Source of the DNA: Bacteroidales bacterium 52_46
GTDB lineage: Bacteria > Bacteroidota > Bacteroidia > Bacteroidales > Muribaculaceae
Direction: 5' to 3'
Assembly (NCBI GenBank): GCA_001915385.1
Contig: MNQK01000033.1
Span: 1-64,000, forward strand
Length of the DNA: 64,000 nt
Under the pieces are notes generated by a model that ran no database searches, was not told the origin of the DNA, and worked only from the letters and a program-made list of their open reading frames with translations. Positions 43,876-53,042 of the stretch are shown one piece after another. The stretch's first letter is position 1. Each line of letters begins with the position of its first letter. The position numbers were made by a program, and so were the translations under genes.

Positions 43876-45579
43876 ATGGAGATAATTATAAAGGGTGGAA
43901 TGTTTGATCGCAAAAGAAGCGAGAGTGAAGAAGTATTTAAATTTAATTGTGAAGATATACCTTTCTTCAATAATTTTGATCCCAGAAGTATTAACTTAGG
44001 CAATAAGAGTAATCAGGCAAGAGATTATACATATATTATAAGGACAACTGAAGATGGATTTGATTTTGGAATTCATTTCCTGAATATAGAATACGGACCT
44101 CGAAGACCAGCTGTCGCAATATTTTTACGAGCCGGATGGATGATTCCAAACAAAGGAGACGTTTTGGTAAAAAAACTTAATGAGATGGCCGAAAAAACAC
44201 TTACTGCCATCGGAAAATATGTTGACGGACGTGATGCCGGGAATATCCAAGGCCCGTTTCAAAATCCTTTAAGTGATACTGATTTAAATGAAATAAAAAA
44301 AGAGTGCCAGTTCTGTGAAATAGAGAAAATTGCTGTTAAAGATGCTTTGTCTGATAAAAAAATTTTCCTGACAGAGGTTTCGTCAGTAGAACATTTCTTT
44401 GAAAATCCTTATCAAATAGGACAAATTTCATCAAAAGGTGCGATTTGGTCTGCTTGGAATGATATAACAAGTGACAAATTGCCGAATGATATTGTTAAAA
44501 CAGCAGCCAATTCTCGTAATTATCTGTATAAATCACTTAAATCGAGGTTGTATTCATTAAAACTCTCGGAAAGTGAAGTTAAAATGGAATATTTCGATCC
44601 AATAATTGATAGATCTTACATTCATCATGGAAAGATTACCGGATTAGATAGTACATATTTGAAATATGTTGGAGACAGATTTGTCTATCAAAAAACTGCA
44701 GAAGAAGCAGGAATCAAATTCAAATACGAAATTAAAATCAATTGGACAATCGAAGGTGCATTTGGTCATACTAAAAAAACTCGCTGTCTTCAGGCGTCAG
44801 AAGGAATTTATACAGTGGATTATAAAGATATAAATAAATCCATATCGTTGACTTGTGAAGACGGAGAGAAAGAAATAATTATAATTACAGAAAACGATAT
44901 AAAGAGAGGATTCATGACAGTTAGATCTAAAGCAGAAGAAGCCGAATTTATAATCAAAGTATCAGGCTCTGATTTTGAAGAAACTCCGATAACGGTAAAA
45001 GTAGATAGCGCTTCACCTGCCTATGAGACAATAAAAAGAATATCAAATAATCAAAGACGGGATATCGAACTGTCGAAAGCAGACAAAATGCCTCGAGATT
45101 CTGGACGGTTATTTAAGAACTTTCTTCTAATTTTCGGACTTGTCGTTTTGGTTATAGGGGTAATTTTATTAGTCAAATCGTTATTATTTGAAACGTCTGA
45201 AAATCCGGAAAAACATGATAAGCCCCAACAAGTGCAAGTCGTTAGTCAAAACAATAGCAATGATATTGAGGAAGATAAAAAATACTTTAAAGAGAATCGT
45301 ATATGGAATAAAGCAAATCTGAAATCGAATGAAGCAAAAGTATTCTTTGAGAATGTTTTAGATTGGAATCTAGATAAAATAAGAACTGATAAAACATTTG
45401 GTGATTGTGCCGGTAGTTCAATTTTGAAGGATGCCGCTATAAATTGCAATCCAAATGAAAAAAGCTCAATTTCGAAAGAATTGAGGAAAAATACGTCTAT
45501 TATAAATTTGGATCAGTTGGATAATATAATCAAGCAGGCAAACTCAGAAGGTGATACCGAGAATTCCATTAATGACTAA
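43876..45579 (+). CDS. Large single-span membrane protein of the GTPase cluster
   Basis: 567 residues from the ATG at 43876, 11 nt after the GTPase stop. A cytosolic N-terminal region of about 410 residues (MEIIIKGGMFDRKRSE; NIEYGPRRPAVAIFLRAGWM; SSKGAIWSAWNDITSD; NWTIEGAFGHTKKTR) of mixed alpha/beta character is followed by one membrane helix (about 414-435, LLIFGLVVLVIGVILLVKSL) and a polar domain of about 130 residues on the other side. No known domain recognised. The order suggests it is a partner of the GTPase: soluble face inside, short domain outside. Confidence 0.72.
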   Translation: MEIIIKGGMFDRKRSESEEVFKFNCEDIPFFNNFDPRSINLGNKSNQARDYTYIIRTTEDGFDFGIHFLNIEYGPRRPAVAIFLRAGWMIPNKGDVLVKKLNEMAEKTLTAIGKYVDGRDAGNIQGPFQNPLSDTDLNEIKKECQFCEIEKIAVKDALSDKKIFLTEVSSVEHFFENPYQIGQISSKGAIWSAWNDITSDKLPNDIVKTAANSRNYLYKSLKSRLYSLKLSESEVKMEYFDPIIDRSYIHHGKITGLDSTYLKYVGDRFVYQKTAEEAGIKFKYEIKINWTIEGAFGHTKKTRCLQASEGIYTVDYKDINKSISLTCEDGEKEIIIITENDIKRGFMTVRSKAEEAEFIIKVSGSDFEETPITVKVDSASPAYETIKRISNNQRRDIELSKADKMPRDSGRLFKNFLLIFGLVVLVIGVILLVKSLLFETSENPEKHDKPQQVQVVSQNNSNDIEEDKKYFKENRIWNKANLKSNEAKVFFENVLDWNLDKIRTDKTFGDCAGSSILKDAAINCNPNEKSSISKELRKNTSIINLDQLDNIIKQANSEGDTENSIND

Positions 45580-45602
45580 ATTTAACCGTAAGATTTCTGA
45601 AT

Positions 45603-46466
45603 ATGAAAATCGCAATAAATAAATTGATAATATTAGCAGTGTTTGTAGTCGGATTGGCATTTCTTACCTTATGGCTTTTTGATGCAATCAAAGGGTATGA
45701 GGCAACCTCTATCCATTCTGATCCTTTTAAGCCTGTAGCCTCTGCCGCTATTTCAGAGAGAATTGAAGGAAAGGATTACAAAACTGCTCGTAATGCCTTT
45801 GATTCTATATATACGATGATAGATATACAGGGGAAGTTAATTCTTAAAGATGGAAGCCGTCCTACATCTGATATTGAAATTGACTCTCTTAAGCTGTTGG
45901 CCTATAATACCGCTGTTAAGGCTCTTATTGTTGATACGGATAAGCTATACCCTTCTTCGAGATGGGGTACTTTTCCTCTTGAAGATTTCAAATCTCAAGC
46001 TACTTATTATCTGAATCTTTATTCGCAGGGTAATTTTTATGAGCCTGATTTAAAGAAGATTATTGGCAATATAAATGATTATCATGCAGCTTTGAGAGTA
46101 TGCAGTAGTGCAGGGTATGTAACGAATGTTGCGGGTATACAGGAACTTGAGAATAAAGTTAAAGCGTATAAACGTTATCCGTTGACAAATGATACCTATC
46201 TGAATTCACAGTTAAATTCAGCAATTCAAAAAGCAAAAAACTCCGTTTCGGCATATATTGCCGAACGAGCATCTACACTTAAAAATGAGATAACATCCTT
46301 TTCATCACTGGAAGATTTCAATGAAAAATATAATTCTATTAATAATGCACTTAAGGTATTTGAAAATAAGTACGGTAATAACAGTAGCACTAATTCGGCA
46401 AGGGCAACTTTGACGTCTACTAAGTCTGAGGCAGAACATTATTTCCATAATCAGATTCCCAAATAG
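45603..46466 (+). CDS. Single-span exported protein of the GTPase cluster
   Basis: 287 residues: N-terminal uncleaved helix or signal (about 7-27, LIILAVFVVGLAFLTLWLF) then an almost entirely helical domain rich in Asn, Lys and Ser (KVKAYKRYPLTNDTYLNSQL; NEITSFSSLEDFNEKYNSIN), likely periplasmic. Family unknown. 23 nt after the preceding gene and before a lipoprotein gene. Confidence 0.68.
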   Translation: MKIAINKLIILAVFVVGLAFLTLWLFDAIKGYEATSIHSDPFKPVASAAISERIEGKDYKTARNAFDSIYTMIDIQGKLILKDGSRPTSDIEIDSLKLLAYNTAVKALIVDTDKLYPSSRWGTFPLEDFKSQATYYLNLYSQGNFYEPDLKKIIGNINDYHAALRVCSSAGYVTNVAGIQELENKVKAYKRYPLTNDTYLNSQLNSAIQKAKNSVSAYIAERASTLKNEITSFSSLEDFNEKYNSINNALKVFENKYGNNSSTNSARATLTSTKSEAEHYFHNQIPK

Positions 46467-46507
46467 CCGGAATAATACACAAAGAATAAAATTAAGTAAA
46501 TTTACTG

Positions 46508-47026
46508 ATGAAACTTTTTCTATACTTTATTAGCTTATTTGCATTATTCATAACCTCTTGTTCAATAAAAAGTGATGCACATTCAAATACATTAAAAACA
46601 ATTTCACAATCTAATCAATCCAAAGAGGTTGCAAATATTGATTCAACAGTCTGCATATTTGACACATCAATTCATTTAGATGAAGAAATCGCCATGAGAG
46701 AGCTGTCAGCTGCAGGAATATTAAAGTGCGACACAATCAACGATAAAGAGTTCGAATATGCTGTGATTGAGTTTGCGGGGGTCAAATTTGCGCTCAATGG
46801 AGGTTTTGTTTTTATAACGAGTGAACAAGACAAACAAACTATTGACTCACTGGTGTCAAAAATATCCTCATATTATGGTGAACCCTTTATAGATGATGAA
46901 GGTGATCCGGAATATAATTATTATCACTGGAATTTGTATGAACCATCTTCTGATAAGCCATATATAAGAATTCGACCTTTACATTCTGATGAAGGAGGAC
47001 TTGTTATGACTTGGACGTGGAGCTAA
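46508..47026 (+). CDS. Lipoprotein of the GTPase cluster
   Basis: 172 residues with lipoprotein signal (MKLFLYFISLFALFITSCSI, lipid Cys at 18). The mature part is acidic with a YYGEPFIDDEGDPEYNYYHW stretch that looks like small Bacteroidetes lipoproteins of unknown role. Last gene in the AT-rich group; 41 nt from the previous gene. Confidence 0.68.
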   Translation: MKLFLYFISLFALFITSCSIKSDAHSNTLKTISQSNQSKEVANIDSTVCIFDTSIHLDEEIAMRELSAAGILKCDTINDKEFEYAVIEFAGVKFALNGGFVFITSEQDKQTIDSLVSKISSYYGEPFIDDEGDPEYNYYHWNLYEPSSDKPYIRIRPLHSDEGGLVMTWTWS

Positions 47027-47031
47027 AATAG

Positions 47032-47181
47032 CGCAATATTTTACTGTTTTATGAATTTCTTGAAAAGGAATTGGGGGTCAGTAGGCCGACGGCAACACGT
47101 TATCTCAATGGATTGGTTGAGACAGGTCTGATAAACAAGGTAAAAATAGGGAGAAATCACTATTTTGCAACACCCATGTAA
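47032..47181 (+). pseudogene. Remnant of a Fic-type gene: C-terminal winged helix only
   Basis: An open frame without start gives LLFYEFLEKELGVSRPTATR followed by YLNGLVETGLINKVKIGRNHYFATPM and a stop. This is the helix-turn-helix end of Fic-family AMPylases or related regulators; a stop codon immediately upstream (47029-47031) cuts off any body. It adjoins the lipoprotein stop by a few bases, so the rest was probably lost when the AT-rich cluster arrived or was rearranged. Confidence 0.6.
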
Positions 47182-47214
47182 TCAAAGTCATAATTTCGTT
47201 ACGGATGAATGCTC

Positions 47215-47304
47215 TTTTTTCCGGTTATAATCGGTTAATCCGGCATTTTGTGCGTTTTTCCCCGATTATAATCGGGAAATTATACACAATCGGGGATTTT
47301 GGGG
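47215..47304. repeat. Short palindromes CCGATTATAATCGG type
   Basis: CCGGTTATAATCGG at about 47220 and CCCGATTATAATCGGG at about 47261-47276, followed by ACAATCGGGG. Two related dyads within 60 bp, in the gap after the Fic remnant. Confidence 0.6.
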
Positions 47305-47329
47305 GTAGGGGTAGGTGGGGTGAAAAAGG

Positions 47330-47366
47330 AAAACGTCGGGACGCTTTGGGGGCATTCCGACGTTTT
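47330..47366 (-). terminator. Terminator of the GH95 gene
   Basis: AAAACGTCGG (47330-47339) pairs with CCGACGTTTT (47357-47366); on the minus strand the stem is followed by TCCTTTTTC. Confidence 0.65.
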
Positions 47367-47401
47367 CGAATTGTGTGTATATGTTTATGCTATTGGAAAT
47401 T

Positions 47402-49819
47402 TCAGTAGCGGAGGGTGAGGGTCTGGCCGGGACGGAGGTCGATGGAGGCGATGTTGCCTTTCAGTTTGGGGGTTACGGTTTTGCCGTCGACGGTCATGGT
47501 GAAGGGGGTGCCGTAGTCAACGAGGAGGTTGACGGTGTTGGCTTTTTCGGCACGGATGTCGGCTGATACGGGTTTTGAGTCTTTCCAGTTGAGGTCGACG
47601 GTGAATGCGCCTTGTGCGCAAAGGCCTTTGACCGAGCCTGTCGGCCATGCCGACGGGAGCGCGGGGAGCAGCTCGATGTAGCCGTCGAAACTTTGCATGA
47701 GCATGTCGCATATACCGGCTACCGATGCTTCGGTGGCGTCGAAGCTGAAGATGTCGGAGGGTGCGCCGGCGATGCCTGCGGGTGATACGGTCATGAGGTT
47801 TTCGCGGGTGAAGGCTTTGAACAGGTTCTGGAGCCAGCCGTGGGCTTTGTCGCCGTCCTTGAGGAAGGCGTTGAAGCAAATCATGTTGCCTGTGCTCCAT
47901 TCGGTATCTTCCCAATTGGGGTCGGAAGTCTGTTTGGCGAGGCTGCGTTTTGCGCCTTCGAAGAGTTCGGGAGTCTTGGTCTGCGAAATCATGCCGAAGG
48001 GATAGAGGCCGACAAGGTGCGATGAGTGGCGGTGCGACGGGTCGGTACGTTCGGCGTCATACATGAGCCATTCTTTTACAAGACCGTCCTTGCCTACGGT
48101 GACCGGGGGCATGCGCTTGATGTCTTTTTCAAGGCGCTGACGGAATTTCTTGTCGACGCCGAGCACTTTGGAGCCTTCGATTACAGCGGTGTAGATGCGC
48201 TCCACGATGAATCGGTCGATGGTGGGCATCATGGCGGCGGGGTAGTTGGTGCCGTCGCCGTCGATGAGTTTGTAGCCGTTTTCAGGCGAGATGGAGGGGC
48301 CTGTCACGAGGTAACCGGTCTTGGGGTCTTCCACCATGTAGTCAACGAAGAATTCGGCGCAGCTCTTGAGCAGCGGGTAGCCTGTCTCGCGGAGGAAATC
48401 CTCGTCGAGAGTGTAGAGGTAGTGGCTCCACAGTTCGGTGGCGAGCCATGCGCCGGCGGTGACGTTGAGTCCCCAGCCTATCCAGCCGCCGTTGGCGGTG
48501 AAGCCCCAGGGGTTGGTGATGGTGTGGGAGCACCAGCCGTCGCAGCCGTAGAGCTTTTTGGCGGTTTCGGAGCCGTATTTGGCGAGGAGGGCTACGTATT
48601 TGAACATCGGTTCGTTGCACTCGGCGAGGTTGGCCTTGTTGGGCGACCAGTAGTTCTGGTTGATGTTGATGTCGAGGTGGTAGTCGCAGGTCCATGCCAT
48701 GTGGCAGGCGAGGTTATCGTTCCAGATGCCCTGGAGGTTGGAGCAGAGCGTTGAGTTGGGACGCGATGATGCAATCTGCATGTAGCGGCCGTACTGGAAG
48801 AAGATGGCGTCGAATCCGGGGTCGACAACGCCGTTTTTGGCGAGCTGCAGGCGCACGTCGGTCGGGAGCGAGTTGGTCATCTCGCCGCCGAGGGCGATCT
48901 CCATGCGGTTGAAGAGGGCGGAGTGGTCGGCCACGTGGTCTTTGCGGAGGGCGTCGAATCCGCGAGCGGCGGCTTTGGCCACTGTGTCTTTGGCACGCTG
49001 TGCGGGAGCGTCGTTGTCATAATCGGTGCGCATGTCCCATACTATTGTGGCTGCGTCAGCGCCGGTGACTTTGAGTGTGTTGCCTTCGGGCACCACTTTG
49101 CCGCCGTCGGTGACGATACGGAACGTGCCGGCGAAGCTCACGCCGCCGGGGCCGAACATCGGGTAGTCTACCTTTCCGACAAACGACAGTTCGTTGCCCT
49201 GAGCCTTGAATTCGGCGTCGCGGAGGAAGTCGGTAGAGAGGGTGAAGTTTACATTGCCGGGTTTGTCGGCCGAAAATTTCATGGCGAGCACGTCGTCGGG
49301 ATAGTCGCAGATGTATTCGCGCGTGTATTTTATGGTGTTGTCGCCGTCCTTTACATTAAATGTAGTGGATGCTACGGCAGTGGCGAGGTCGAGGTCGCGG
49401 CGGTAGTCGGTAATCTGCTGCGAGGGATATTGGAAGTCAATCACCATGTCGCCAAGAGGGAGGTGTGTTCCGAACGACACATTGTGCCCGTCGAGGTATT
49501 TGTGGGTGAGGTCGTTGCCCTTCTTCAGGTCGCCCTCGAAGAAAGCCTGACGGATTTCGGCGAGGTGTTCCGGTCCGCAATAGTCGTTCTGGAGCGAGTC
49601 GCGCTGTCCGGCCCAGAGGGTGATTTCGTTGAGGGCCACGCGCTCGCGGTTGATGCCGCCGTAGACCATCGCGCCTATACGGCCGTTGCCTAAGGGTACA
49701 GCCTCAATCCACTCTTTGGCGGGGGTCTGATACCACATTACAGCTTCGGATTGCGCGGCGCCGGCCGATATGGCCGCTGCGGCCGCACATGCGGAGATAA
49801 TGACTGTCTTAAAGTTCAT
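47402..49819 (-). CDS. Secreted alpha-L-fucosidase, glycoside hydrolase family 95
   Basis: 805 residues with signal peptide (MNFKTVIISACAAAAAISAG) and the full GH95 layout: N-terminal beta domain (WYQTPAKEWIEAVPLGNGRI), linker, (alpha/alpha)6 catalytic domain and C-terminal beta domain. Conserved active-site segments are present: DYHLDININQNYW with the paired Asn, ISPENGY with the Glu, and HRHSSHLVGLYP. Such inverting enzymes remove alpha-1,2-fucose (or galactose) from host mucin or plant glycans. Monocistronic, divergent from the Sus-like operon. Confidence 0.94.
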   Translation of the reverse strand: MNFKTVIISACAAAAAISAGAAQSEAVMWYQTPAKEWIEAVPLGNGRIGAMVYGGINRERVALNEITLWAGQRDSLQNDYCGPEHLAEIRQAFFEGDLKKGNDLTHKYLDGHNVSFGTHLPLGDMVIDFQYPSQQITDYRRDLDLATAVASTTFNVKDGDNTIKYTREYICDYPDDVLAMKFSADKPGNVNFTLSTDFLRDAEFKAQGNELSFVGKVDYPMFGPGGVSFAGTFRIVTDGGKVVPEGNTLKVTGADAATIVWDMRTDYDNDAPAQRAKDTVAKAAARGFDALRKDHVADHSALFNRMEIALGGEMTNSLPTDVRLQLAKNGVVDPGFDAIFFQYGRYMQIASSRPNSTLCSNLQGIWNDNLACHMAWTCDYHLDININQNYWSPNKANLAECNEPMFKYVALLAKYGSETAKKLYGCDGWCSHTITNPWGFTANGGWIGWGLNVTAGAWLATELWSHYLYTLDEDFLRETGYPLLKSCAEFFVDYMVEDPKTGYLVTGPSISPENGYKLIDGDGTNYPAAMMPTIDRFIVERIYTAVIEGSKVLGVDKKFRQRLEKDIKRMPPVTVGKDGLVKEWLMYDAERTDPSHRHSSHLVGLYPFGMISQTKTPELFEGAKRSLAKQTSDPNWEDTEWSTGNMICFNAFLKDGDKAHGWLQNLFKAFTRENLMTVSPAGIAGAPSDIFSFDATEASVAGICDMLMQSFDGYIELLPALPSAWPTGSVKGLCAQGAFTVDLNWKDSKPVSADIRAEKANTVNLLVDYGTPFTMTVDGKTVTPKLKGNIASIDLRPGQTLTLRY

Positions 49820-49934
49820 GGGTTGAATTTTGGTATTGGTTTATGAGTAGTTTGTTTAAAATAAATATGTCGGTTTTATGTAACTATTGTGCTAAGCGGT
49901 TGTGGGCGGCATCATGCGCGGCACTTGTTTTAAG

Positions 49935-49942
49935 CAAAATTA
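49935..49942 (-). promoter_or_regulatory. Probable -7 box for the GH95 gene
   Basis: TAATTTTG on the minus strand, about 115 nt before the ATG; a second possible box is at 50026-50033. Confidence 0.35.
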
Positions 49943-50132
49943 AGTTAACCTGCCGGAGGGTGTGGCCGCAGGTGAATTTATAGGTCGGTCGCCGGCTTAA
50001 AAATTTGACTGATTTGTCAATATTGCAAAATTAATAGCAAGCGGTGCAATAAATTGTAAAATCTTTGGCAATAAACGAAATCTTTGAGTAAAAAGCGGTT
50101 TCATTCGTATGTTATAAAACATGTTTGGCGCT

Positions 50133-50164
50133 TTTGTTTTAAAATTAAAAAAATGATAAATTTG
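50133..50164 (+). promoter_or_regulatory. Promoter of the FAS1-Sus operon
   Basis: TTTG (50133-50136), exactly 20 nt, TAAATTTG (50157-50164). Transcript start near 50169, giving a 240-nt leader. Confidence 0.65.
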
Positions 50165-50408
50165 CGTCATAAATATATAGACAGGGTTTAAAAACGTCGC
50201 ACGGCGCGTTAACGCGTCAAAAGTTTTGTAAATAACCTAAAAGTTTCTAAAAATATTGTTATAATGTGCATAATTTTGTCGCGTGTCATTCCGTATCTAC
50301 GGCCGGAAATCGCTCCGGAAACGGATACGCCATGAAAGACATTCCCTCGTCAGGGACATGACCAGACAAACAAACCATTCATTAACCCATATCTAAAACC
50401 ACATCGCA

Positions 50409-53021
50409 ATGCATTTAGGAGTACCGAAAAGAATGGTGCAGCTGTTGGCTGCCGCCTTATTGGCGTCGACGACAGTAAGCGTCACCTCTTGCAAGGACGA
50501 TTACATCTATGATGACCATGAGCCGGACTATCTCGGCGCGAGCATCTATGAGTATCTTCAGCAGCAAGGCAACTTTACCAACATGTTGCGTCTTATTGAC
50601 GACCTCGGTTACCGTGAAACACTCGTCAAGACGGGTTCCAAGACATTATTCCCCGCCAACGACGCCGCTTTCGAGCGTTTTTACCAATCCAATCCCTACG
50701 GCGCGCACAGCTACGAGGAGCTGACGGTGTCGCAGAAGCGTATCATCATGAACGCGAGCATGATCAACATGGCTTACCTTTCGGACATGCTTCCCAACAC
50801 CTCCAATCCCGACAATTCCGACAACGGCGGAAAGGGCCAGGCGCTGCGCCGCGGCACATCATCTACCAATATGGACTCGGTGCAGGCCATACCCGGTACG
50901 ACCCTTCCGGAGACAATTTTCTGGGAACGCTTCAAGGACGACAAAGTGTTCCTGACCGCCCAGGCTCCCATGATGGTGCACTTCACGCCGCAGATGATGA
51001 ACGCCAAGGGCATCACGAGCAACGATTTCAATCTTTTCTTCGGACAGCCGTACAACGGTTCCGATATTTTTGTTAATAATGTACGCGTAATCCATCCCGA
51101 CATCATCTGCAAGAACGGTTATATACATGAGATGGAAGAGGTCGCGCTCCCGTCGGAGACAATGGCCGAGGCCATCGGCCGTCTGGACAATACCACGATC
51201 TTCAACAAGCTGCTCGACAAATTCAGCGCTCCTTACTACGACGGCGGCATCGACGCTTCCGTCAAAGAGTATTACAACGGTTCGACCGCCCTGCGTCCCG
51301 TCATTCCGGGGCTTTCGGCCAACGACTCCGTTTTCGTGAAGCGCTACTTCAACGAGCAGACGGCATCGACAGGTCCCAAAGGGGAAGGCCTCTCGTCATA
51401 CGGTATGCTTTACTACGACCCCAACAACACCACCTTCGGAGGCAACTCCGACATGGGAGTGATGTTCGTGCCCACCGACGCCGCCATGATGGAATATTTC
51501 AACGGTTCGGAAGGCGGCTACCTGCGTGACTCTTACGGCGACTGGGACAACGTGCCCACCGACCTGCTCGCAACTTTCCTGAAAAACCATCAGAAACGTT
51601 CGTTCATGGCATCGCTTCCCCACCTGTGGCCAACGCTTACCGACGAGACGAGCTACGCCATCAAGCTCAACGAAGGCAACGTCGTCAATACCGTGCTGAC
51701 ATCAAACGGCGTGGTATTCGTCATCGACAAGGTCATACCTCCCATCGACTATAAGGCCACTTACGCCTCGACCCTCACTTCGGAGCATACCAAGGTGATG
51801 AAATGGGCGCTGACCGACAACTGGAACAACCTCGGTGATGAAAACGCAATGTACTTCTTCATGTACCTGCGTTCGATGGAGAACATGTACAACCTCATCG
51901 TTCCCACCGACGAGGCGCTCCTCAACTACCGCGAGCCTATTTCATGGCAGCTCGGCGGAGCCGCACGCCGCATCTGGGAATTCTATTACGATGCCGACAA
52001 GAACGCCGTCTACGCCGATATATATTATGTGGACGAGAACGGCGAGAAAGGCGAGATGGAGCGTAAGATGACAGACCAGAACATCGTGCGCAACCGCTTG
52101 ACCGACATCATCGACATGAATATCGTCATCGGCACCAACGACGGCACGACCCTCGGAGGCTACGTCAACGACTCCAACGCCAACTACTTCCTGACCAAGG
52201 GAGGCGCCACAATCTATGCCACGGGCAAAGGCACCGACGTAGTGTTCAACGGCGGCGGCGACATGGAGATGGGCATCGAGCCGGCACATGTGGTCTACAC
52301 CGAGACCGGCCACCCGTGCCTGTATGACTCGCAGAACGGACGCACATTCTTCATCGACCATATACTCCACGACCCGGTCAAGAACGTCTACGATGTGCTC
52401 GGCGAGCATGAGGAGTTCAGCCGCTTCTTCGAGCTGTGTATGGGCGACGAGCAGGTATCGACCAACTTCATCGACGACAAGGACTTTGTCGACATATTCG
52501 GCACAAAATACTCTAAGGAAGCCAAAATATGCGGTATCGGCCACGTAGTGAACAACTTCAACAACTACCGCTACACCATTCTTGTACCGACCAACGAAGC
52601 TCTCGACGCAGCCTTCGCAGCCGATTCCGACCTGTGGACATGGGAAGAAATCGCAGCTGAGGAGGATATGGCGGTGAAGAAGGAGAAAGCGCTCTACCTG
52701 CTTTCATTCCTACGCTACCACTTCGTCGACAACTCGGCTTATATCTCGGGCGCAGCCTACGGACCGATGGTCTACGAAACAGGTTCGCGCAACGAATATG
52801 ACCGCTTCCGCCGTCTGACTATAGGCTCCAACGGCCACGACATGACCATCAGCGACGAGACAGGCCACACCGCAAGAGTGCTCACCTCGACCGGATGCTA
52901 CAACTACATGGCACGCGACATCATCGGCAACGCCGAAGACCCGCAGGACGCAACCCGTATATTTGCATCGTCACGCGCAGTCATCCACCTTATCGACCGT
53001 GCTTTAACACCTAAAAAATAA
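50409..53021 (+). CDS. Lipoprotein with four fasciclin (FAS1) domains
   Basis: 870 residues with lipoprotein signal (lipobox VTSC). Four FAS1 H1 motifs are visible in order: TLFPANDAAFERF, MFVPTDAAMMEYF, LIVPTDEALLNY and ILVPTNEALDAAF, with H2-like ends (VVFVIDKVI; FFIDHIL; VIHLIDRAL). FAS1 domains mediate adhesion or ligand binding. First gene of a same-strand operon with 21 nt to the SusC gene, hence likely a surface-exposed partner of the transporter. Confidence 0.85.
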   Translation: MHLGVPKRMVQLLAAALLASTTVSVTSCKDDYIYDDHEPDYLGASIYEYLQQQGNFTNMLRLIDDLGYRETLVKTGSKTLFPANDAAFERFYQSNPYGAHSYEELTVSQKRIIMNASMINMAYLSDMLPNTSNPDNSDNGGKGQALRRGTSSTNMDSVQAIPGTTLPETIFWERFKDDKVFLTAQAPMMVHFTPQMMNAKGITSNDFNLFFGQPYNGSDIFVNNVRVIHPDIICKNGYIHEMEEVALPSETMAEAIGRLDNTTIFNKLLDKFSAPYYDGGIDASVKEYYNGSTALRPVIPGLSANDSVFVKRYFNEQTASTGPKGEGLSSYGMLYYDPNNTTFGGNSDMGVMFVPTDAAMMEYFNGSEGGYLRDSYGDWDNVPTDLLATFLKNHQKRSFMASLPHLWPTLTDETSYAIKLNEGNVVNTVLTSNGVVFVIDKVIPPIDYKATYASTLTSEHTKVMKWALTDNWNNLGDENAMYFFMYLRSMENMYNLIVPTDEALLNYREPISWQLGGAARRIWEFYYDADKNAVYADIYYVDENGEKGEMERKMTDQNIVRNRLTDIIDMNIVIGTNDGTTLGGYVNDSNANYFLTKGGATIYATGKGTDVVFNGGGDMEMGIEPAHVVYTETGHPCLYDSQNGRTFFIDHILHDPVKNVYDVLGEHEEFSRFFELCMGDEQVSTNFIDDKDFVDIFGTKYSKEAKICGIGHVVNNFNNYRYTILVPTNEALDAAFAADSDLWTWEEIAAEEDMAVKKEKALYLLSFLRYHFVDNSAYISGAAYGPMVYETGSRNEYDRFRRLTIGSNGHDMTISDETGHTARVLTSTGCYNYMARDIIGNAEDPQDATRIFASSRAVIHLIDRALTPKK

Positions 53022-53042
53022 ACAAGCTAACCTCACATACAC

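Larger units (their letters stand above)
49820..50408. other. Divergent promoter region between GH95 and the FAS1-Sus operon
   Basis: 589 bp without a gene. For the minus strand, TAATTTTG boxes lie at 49935-49942 and 50026-50033. For the plus strand, a strong promoter lies at 50133-50164, with a further TAATTTTG at 50271-50278. Downstream are small stems (CCCTCGTCAGGG near 50344). Confidence 0.6.

Noticed and set aside
47205..47408. A 67-codon frame in the gap before GH95
   Set aside because: It is made of palindromes and a G-run and overlaps the GH95 terminator; no support as a gene.
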